Assembly (NCBI GenBank): GCA_017562135.1
Contig: QEYB01000895.1
Coordinates: 372,001 to 436,000 of the forward strand
Direction of reading: 5' to 3'
DNA length: 64,000 nt
Origin: Dipylidium caninum
Taxonomy: Eukaryota; Platyhelminthes; Cestoda; Cyclophyllidea; Dipylidiidae
Below the pieces are notes generated by a model. That model had not been told where the DNA came from. It saw nothing but the letters and a program-made list of their open reading frames with translations, and did no database searches. This document shows, in pieces, positions 12,401-21,400 of the stretch. The first letter of the stretch is position 1. Each line of letters opens with the position of its first letter. The position numbers and the translations under genes were made by a program.

Positions 12401-15400
12401 CCTGCCCCTACGCACGGGTCCTTGCCTCAACCGGAGCACGCGATACGGCTATTTTCCCCCACTGAAGAGGTGTGTCCGTTATGCCTACGGCGGTTGTCGA
12501 GGCACCCAAAACAACTTTCTTACAAGGACGGAATGTGAGCGCCTGTGCAAAGGTATCGAGCTCAGGCATGCCTAACATCTCTTATTCCTCTCCGCTCACA
12601 AACAAAAAAGTGCATATTGTGCCTGCAACATTGGAAAGCCTTTGCAGTTGCGTCTCCTTCACATGCCTGTACCAGTCTCGAAACTGAGCAATTGATGAGA
12701 GTCTATGCCATAATCACAACCTTTTATTCGAACGATCTGAGGGCACGGTGACCACGACAACATTTACCCTGCATGTTATTACAAGTGAAGCGCCTTTTTG
12801 CCGAACTGCCCCATCTCAGTCATTTTTTATTCAGATCCGTGTGAAAGTGTTCGATGCGGGTATAATGCACGCTGTGTGGAGGGACGGTGCGTGTGTGAAC
12901 CTGGATTCAAAGGCGATCCCAATTATGAGTGCAGATCTGAAAAAACAGGTAAGTTGACTTCCGAATGAGTGGACTTTTGAATGGGACTCTTTCATAAAAT
13001 CTAGCAACGGTCGAAAATTTGGCCCGAATACACGTTTCAGAGATGGAAGTGCACTGACACCAAAGTATGTCTGCCAAACTTGATTCTATGTAAAACAGCA
13101 TCAAGCTTAGAAGATTATACTCGTTAGACGTCAGCATCGCGTAGCACACTTACTTCGTATTATGCACATTCGTGGTACACTAGCCCATTTGCTCACCTGT
13201 TCCACCGTCACAAATATTCCAAAATGGGAAAAGTACAAATTACTTACGCCTTAAAAGTGTCACTGTTCATTAAGTTCGAAAGCTCTGCCCGGTCGGCTGA
13301 TAACCATCATAACTGGCCGGTTGTTCAAAAGACACCTGGAAGATATTATTCGATAAAACAAGGTGATATTTATATTTTTGGCAAAACCAAGAAGAAAGGG
13401 TAGTTGGGAAATAGATCAAACGTGGATGATTGTCTAATGTTGATCTACCTACCCCGGCTCAAGTAAAGGAGTGGGTCCTTGTGACGGTCATTCCGGAATC
13501 GAGCACTGAACACCCTTACCACCGCTTGTAGACCTTTGTGCTGGTGTGCGTTGCGGCTATAACGCGCACTGCCAAGACGGGTACTGTGTGTGCGAAGCTG
13601 GTTATAGCGGTGATCCTAACCGGGAGTGCCAGCCTGATGGTATGTTTGTCCGAAGATTGCGCTTATTTTGTTGAGCTTGCGCGCTGTCCTTTGGTCATTA
13701 TTTTGGCCAAAATGGTTTGTTGGCTTCGATGTAAGATCTTTGCTACTCTCTGGTCTGTCTCGATTCCGGCCTCATGCTTGAGTACCCCTTCTCTGCATTC
13801 TTCCTATTTAGCATAGACCGTTGCTTCGGTCTGAGTAATGCTGCACCTCTCATCGGTAGTTGGTGTGTTCGCTGCTTACTCGCCGTGCTATAGAAAACAT
13901 GTAGTAGCGGAGTGTGAAAACGAATCAGTTATTCCTTTGCTTAATGGTCCATTTGAAGAAGGGTGCCGAGAAGTGAGATGCGCTTACTACGCGACTTGTG
14001 TTAATGGTACGTGCGTCTGCTTACCAGGAACCATTGGGGATCCACACACTGACTGTGTCCCTGATGATAGTGGTAAGTCACTGGCTGAGTTAAGGGGAAA
14101 CTTTCGACTTGCGACCTGAGTGAAGTAACTTCCTCATTTCTTTTTAGTGTATCAACTTTTACGAAACTGTGCTTCACCCAAAAGAAAGTTATAGTTGCTG
14201 GTCGTTGGTCCCATAGTTTCAGAGAAGAGAATTTTTAGGCCTCGTGAAAGTGTAGTTTTTCGTTTTCTACGGAAAATACTGAAGTTTCCGTAACTGTGAG
14301 TGGCATAGACATGAAAAGTGGGGCAGAAGACTAAGGGTTATTCTCGTTTCAATGCACAATGGCCTAAGTTATACCAGCATTGGTAAATGGTAAATGAATT
14401 CCCTTATTTAGTCGAACAGGGAAACACATCTCGACCGGACCATACAGGTAACCCAGTAGCGGCGACACTCTTTATGTCAAAGTAGTGGATGTAATCAACA
14501 TGCTCATGACTCTCGCTTGCTTCTACTTGACTGCTGCTTGACTCTCTGCATAGATCGTCGGCGCTTTTTGTCAACAATGGTTCCCTTGACTTGCATTAGT
14601 GGCTTTACGCTGATAACTTTCCAGGTTCTTGTCGTGGTGTACGTTGTGGCTACTATGCCACGTGTGTTGAAGGCAGGTGCGAATGTGAGCCAGGTTATAC
14701 GGGAGATGCGTATACTGAATGTAGATTTGGTAAGTCCGATGAGAACACATTTTGGCCCCTCTCAACCAACTTTTATTTGATAAACTCCCTTTTTGAAGGG
14801 TTTATTTCCTTGTGCTGGTTGAGCAAAGGCAAATAATACTTTCTGACTAAAAAGAGCGAAAACATTTTTTAATTGCGGGTCTTCCCCTTCGATTTTGCCA
14901 ATCCTCATCGTTTCCTAGAATGGCTATTTTGACTCGAGGCAAAAACTAAATGCTAGTGCGTGAGAAACCAGTTGTTCTGTAAGATACAACTTTCACATAA
15001 CTCTCTTCGAACAAATCCACTTCGACAATTTACTTGGGAAATCTTATAGAGTCCATCTTCCAACGCATCTTTTGCTCTATAGAATCAGTTTTTGGCTTCT
15101 CCGCCATATCACGACACATTTTAATGTGTCCACCATGGTGGAACTTGCTAAATTTAATAGAGATATAGGATTATCACAAAGATGCCGTTACATCAACTTC
15201 GATTCAACATTGAGAGTTGTTCCATATGCCCACGGTGGCATTTAATGTTGCACCTTCGTCGCTTCGCCCTTGGACTCGAAAAACTCTCACACGAAACGCA
15301 TATAACGGTTGCTCCTGAGCATGGAATCTTACTAATTGGTAACTTTTGTCATTGCGATTTGACAAAAACTTGTTCAAGTCCATTGCTACATTTCTGAATC

Positions 15401-18400
15401 TCGCAAAACTTACATTTGAAGTGTGATTTACCAGGTGAAAGTTTGTTACTTTCCGCGGCTTATGTAGGAAGTTCTCAGTCCAGTTTTCCCCACTCTGATT
15501 TACTATGACTAAGTAGTGTTTTCCGATTCACCTAAAATATTCATACATTTGGCGAACGCGACACCTGATTGTGTCAAAAGTAGGAAAGTTCCTGAGTACG
15601 TGGTGTTCTTGCGACTCTACACACATAATCGCACATAATGGCAGAACTTTCACATAGAGACGTGTGTCTGTGTTCCGTCTACATTCGAGTTATCGCCTAA
15701 AACTAAATCATTGCAAAATAATATTTTCAAGATGGTAAAAAAAATGTTCACCATATATGAGAGATTTTGCTATATTTTAGACCGGTGTCGAGGCGTGGTG
15801 TGTGGAGAAAATGCGCAGTGCCTAGACGGAGTCTGTGAGTGCCTCCCGGGCTACGAAGGAGATCCATATCGAGAGTGCCGAACCGGAGGTTACTCACTTC
15901 CCTTTTTCACACATCTCTTCAAATACTTTATACTGTTTATGCGCTTTTGATGAAATGGCCATTTAACTAATCTTTAAGGGCTTTATGAGATATGAACTGA
16001 CATTTTTTCAGTCAAGTTACGAAGTGTTACAAGAAAATCTCTTCTCTCCCAACCTTAAGTATCTCTCAAGGGGTGTATTGGTGAATAAGTATTTTCATTG
16101 AGATGTGAGGTTCGGTGTGCTGTCCCAACTTAAGAAAGATGCGTCCTTCAGAGAATTGTAGAGGTCAACGCTGTGGTTCCAACGCCTACTGTCGCGACGA
16201 AGTATGCCACTGTGAGACAGGGTACCAGGGCAATCCTTACACTGGATGTGCACGAATCAGTGGTGGGTCTGAGGTTTTTTCATTTATACAACGGGACGGG
16301 TTAACGGCAGAAAAGAAATAAAATTGTTATGTGATCGCAACTTGAATGGGTATGAGGATATGTAAGAGGATTGATTTGTCGGTTCGGACGTTACCTACAG
16401 ACCCACTCCACAAATTTATTTGCCAATCATTCAGTCTCCTACCCTTGTTCGCCGTGAGCCAACCTCCCGGCATTTGTTGTTTAACTTGACTTTGAGAGCG
16501 AATTTTGTCAACAGGTAAAATAAACTATATGGTTGATTGGCAGTACATTGCATGGGGCTGTAAGTATGCGTCAACAAGCCGATGGGGGTGCATATTTGAA
16601 GACTATTATGGGGAGCCCAAATCTGTAAACTAGACTATTTTGTATATTCAGATCGCTGTGACGGCGTTCATTGTGCTGCGAATGCTTACTGTGAAAATGG
16701 CTATTGCCGATGCAATCCCGGCTACGCGGGCAACGGTTTTATCGCCTGCCATTATCAAGGTAAGTACGAGGCTATCATGTGCTGACCACTTGATTCGCCT
16801 TCGCTATTCCCCACTTCGTTTTGCTATGATGCCTCGGTAGATCGCTCAGGATCAGTCGCCACAATGTGACTTCACTTTCTATTCAAAAACAGAATTTTTA
16901 TTTGCCATATTTTTATAAAACTTGAGATATATGCGCCAGCACTTTCATTACCAACATTACAATGATTCCTCTAATATTTGTCACCCGCATATGCTTATTC
17001 AACCTGTCAAATAGCGCATTATCTCTATTTTTCCCCCGCTTTAAGGATCTTGCTCTAACGTCCAATGCGGAGTTAACGCCCACTGTGTGGACGGACGCTG
17101 CGTATGTTGGCCCGGCTACACTGGAGACCCCGATAAGAGATGCAGTCCTGGACTTGGTAAGCCCCTCCAAATAGAAGTTTTTCCTTGTTATGTCTCACTT
17201 CGTTACCTATTAAAACGTCCTCACCTTTAAAAATTTGGTTTTTCTAGATCAGTCCTACTGTAATGGTAGTCGTTGTGGCAAAAACGCTGTGTGTGACCAA
17301 GATCGCTGCGTTTGCGAGTATGGCTTTGAGGGCGATCCCTACTATGGTTGTACTGAAATTCGTAAGGAGGTTTTCTACATTTCCCGATTTCACAAAATGA
17401 AATTAATGAAATGAACTCGTTTATTTTAATGTCCCATTACTAATGTCAGACAAGTATCAAAACATAAAACCTCCCCAACAGCCGAATTTTGTCACTAGTA
17501 TCTCAATCCATATTCACACGCGTATTCTAAAGTTAACTCCACTCCCTCAATTTGAAAATTGAGCTTCCACCAACTTTCCTCAAAATTAGATATTGGTGGA
17601 ACTGATTCCTATTAAAGCTACCTATAAATCACCCATGTCTCGTCTTAATCACCAGCCTCCAGGCCCGAATATTGCGGCAACACATACTGTAATGAGAAGG
17701 CACGTTGCCACAATGGAGTGTGCTTCTGCGAATATGGTTATGTGGGCGATGGTGTGACGGTATGTGAAAAGGCCGAGGAAGGTAAGGACTAGAAATCTCG
17801 ATATGGTCTACAGTCCCACTAGAGTGAACAGTCAGAATCTTGTGAATCGCTTTCTTATAGACCTCTGCAAGCGGGTCACATGCGCCAAGGATGCGGAATG
17901 CGAAGCCGGACTTTGTCAATGCAAACCCGGCTTCAAAGGCGATGGTTTCTCCGAATGTACCCCCGTAGAAATTGACCCAGGTGAATCTCCACTAACATTT
18001 TTTTTATATTTCATATTGCTCAGCAGAAGATTTTGGCGTCCTGCTGTAAGCGTCATTTGTTTCCTCATCAAACGGCAGGTTCCAGATATGGACTGCGACG
18101 TTGAACTCGTTACGCCTGGGTAATCAACCGCATTTGCGGCAAACGGTGTCTGTTTAGGCTCGTGGTGGGGGTTTTCAGACCTCCACAGAGGAGAACCAAA
18201 AATACCGATGGTTTCAGAGACCTCTCTTAAAATACAACTCACTTTGTTCTTAGGGAGTTTTCAAAAAACCGAGATAAAATCCCTGTTTATTTATTTACGA
18301 AAAGAATTATCATGGCGCTCACAGAAGTTTTTAACCTCTTATCTTTCCCGTAGCCTCGTGTAATGGCAGATATTGCGGAGCCAACGCAGAATGTCGCAAT

Positions 18401-21400
18401 GGTTCATGCACGTGCATACAAGGCTATGTCGGCGATCCTTACGATATTTGCACTCGTGGACGACCCCTACCAGGCGAGGCCTACATCTCAACACTATCCT
18501 AAATTACCCGCCATTTGTCTTACTAATATTTTGCCCATGGATGGAGCGTTTTGTCTCGTTTTTACAAAAACGATCGCTTAATTTAAACACCCATCTCATA
18601 TGCCAAGAAAATAGCCTTATGCTGAGGGGTGTGACTTTATAACTACTCCACTTTACCATTGGCTGGAAAACATTTCATTTATTGTCGACACTTCAAATTT
18701 ACCATTTGATTTCCTCTCAGATTCTTGTTACGGTGTTGAATGCGGGTCAAACGCGTACTGTCAGAACGGCGTCTGTGTCTGCTACGAAGGATTTGAAGGA
18801 GACGCCACGCTTGCATGCAAGCCAATCTACGATTGTATGTTTTCGTTCAACTCAATTGTATACTTCATGGCGAATAATTCTTAATTTCCCTCACAATTGC
18901 AGCTTCCTGTGTGAGTATGCGGTGTGGTGTTAACGCTTACTGCAGGGAAGGAAGATGCATTTGCCGTCAGGGCTACTATGGAGATGCCAATCAGATTTGT
19001 TACCCTGACTGGGGTAGGTTCGCACCCATTTCCGTCTTAATATTATTGCTGATATATTATAATGATAAACCTTATCACATGGTCTTACCGCGTGGAGAAT
19101 AATGGATTCTACGGAAAACTATTTAATACCGCTTATTAATTTGAGTAAGGTTGATGTCGATTAGGAATTAGCATGTCCTCTGGCTTATTTCTGAATGTGC
19201 GCCTCCTTAAACGGGACAGAGGTGTGGATTCCATGATTTGAATGAGAATTTTCTGTGAAATTACAGTCTGGCAGAGACACATCAAATCATTGAAAGACAC
19301 GATATTATTCTCCTGATCACCAATGTAGAAATATCCAACGGTGGTATAGCTGTAGGTAGAATCATTTGGCTAATAGGTACCATTTTATTTACACATGATT
19401 CCTAGAATAACTTGGCCGAACTTAATTATTCTAATAAATTTATTTTCTCAAGATTCCTCTAGTTCCGACCTCTGTAACAACCTAGCGTGCCACCCAAATG
19501 CAACCTGTTCTTGAAGGCCGTTGCCGCTGCAACCATGGTTTTGAAGGAGATGGTTTCATTGACTGTTGGCCAAGAGATCCTGGTGTGTTGACTTCTTTTG
19601 CTAAAACAACGATGTACCCTCATAGACTCGACAAAATTTCCTGTCCGTTCGCAGGCGAGGTGTTGATGTATTCCGTATATAAACAGTCAAAACATGCAAT
19701 TCCGCAATTACCGAGGTTTAATAACTATGGTTAAGCCTCATAGTCTGTAGAATTCCAGGATTTGACACCGACCTGGTTTAACTGTGATGATTACATATTC
19801 CAGCAAACTTGTGCGATTGTCGAGGCCTCCCAGACTTTATGGCAGGCTGTTCGAACGGCAAGTGTCGATGTATGCCGGGCTTCAGGATGAATCGCGACAA
19901 TCTATGTGATGAATGTCGCGGACATGGGGAGTGTGCAGCCAATGCGCAGTGTACCCACGACAGGCAGACCCAGAACTACCGGTGCGTGTGTGACCCCGGC
20001 TACCTGGGCGATGGTGCTATTGCCTGCATCCACGGCGCTGTGGCAAATCGCACCCAGCCGGCGCAGTGTCGCGTTCCTTGCCATCGCTTTGCCACATGCG
20101 ACGAATATGACGGCCGCTGCAAGTGTCGGCCCGGCTTTATCGGTAATGGCTACACCTACTGTGACTTCGACTGCACTCAGTGCCTCATTGAGGCTCGTTG
20201 CGTGCCTGAGTCCAGTCAGTGCGTTTGTCCGCCAGGCTACACTGGTGATGGAATTCGTACGTGCCGTCAATCTACCAGCCAGGGTACCTTGAGCTCTCTT
20301 AAATGCTTATTTGTTTTACGCCATCACGTTAGTATAAGAGAGTACTATTTGGCAGGCCTGTTTACATTGCGGATAATGAAGGAGAGTGATACCATCCGCA
20401 TGCGCCAGGGCTCGGGAGCACTAGTGCTGCGCTGCGTACTCTCAGGCGATGTGCGCAGCGTGCAGGCACGCTGGATGACCCCAGGTGATGTGGGTCGCAC
20501 AGATGACCAACTTACGCACGAGGGTCGTGAGCTCTGGCTCACCATTGACCATCCTGCCCCCGAAAACTCCGGCCTCTACATCTGCCAGGCTTCCCGCATT
20601 GCTGATACTGTTAATGTAATCGTTGAATCACGGCAGCAAGGTGCGTTTGTATCTTTCAACAATGAAAATCAGTGTTCAGCTGTTTTCACGCATGGATATT
20701 TAGATAAAGTATTACATAAACCACTCCTTAACGTGCTCATCTTATATTCGTTGTGCTTTCCCAGCGACCTCTTTCAAAAACGTAATTCATGTGAATAATC
20801 AGCTTTAAGAATTCCGCGTCTTTTATAACCGAAACAGAGTGCAAGGAGATAATATAAACTCTAAATCACGCGGTTATGTACGGTTTGATTGTGGGCCACT
20901 CATTTTAACTCTTCCTCACTAACCTCTTCCCATAGTTGCCTCAAAAGCGTTGTTACCAGTAGAAACCAAATGGGTGATGTAGTTTCATGATCCGCAAATC
21001 GTTCTCTCTTTTTCTTTTCTAAAGTTCAAACGAAGCAACTCTTCCTTACGAGCGACAACGGAATACTCACGGTTCAGTCTCAAAGCGAACCAACGACAGC
21101 TGCCCAAATCTGGCACATTGGTATCTCACTTTTCTCTGTTAAATTACTTCATTAACTATACTGATACTTGCATCCATCAGGTCTTCCAAGTAATGCACAC
21201 CCATATTTACTCACAGTATCTAATCCTTATTACAGAGGTAGCTATGACTTTTAAATGGTGCAAAGAGCTTAAAATATGTACTACGAAGTAAGGATAACGT
21301 ACAAACCACATCTTAACCAAACGTTTCTGGCCCTTTTACTAGTTAATGTCAAAAGTGGGTAGATACAGGATCGGAATGGCGACAAGATAGCTGAACCAGG

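Noticed and set aside
4213..12552. Kunitz exons as separate small secreted inhibitor genes
   Set aside because: Each is a phase 1-1 internal exon without its own signal peptide, start or poly(A) signal, and EGF exons of the same phase lie between them.
13838..13958. Upstream extension of the EGF exon at 13959 through an open frame
   Set aside because: The extension gives a longer N-terminal stretch than any sister exon, and the first acceptor has the wrong phase; the phase-1 acceptor at 13958 fits better.
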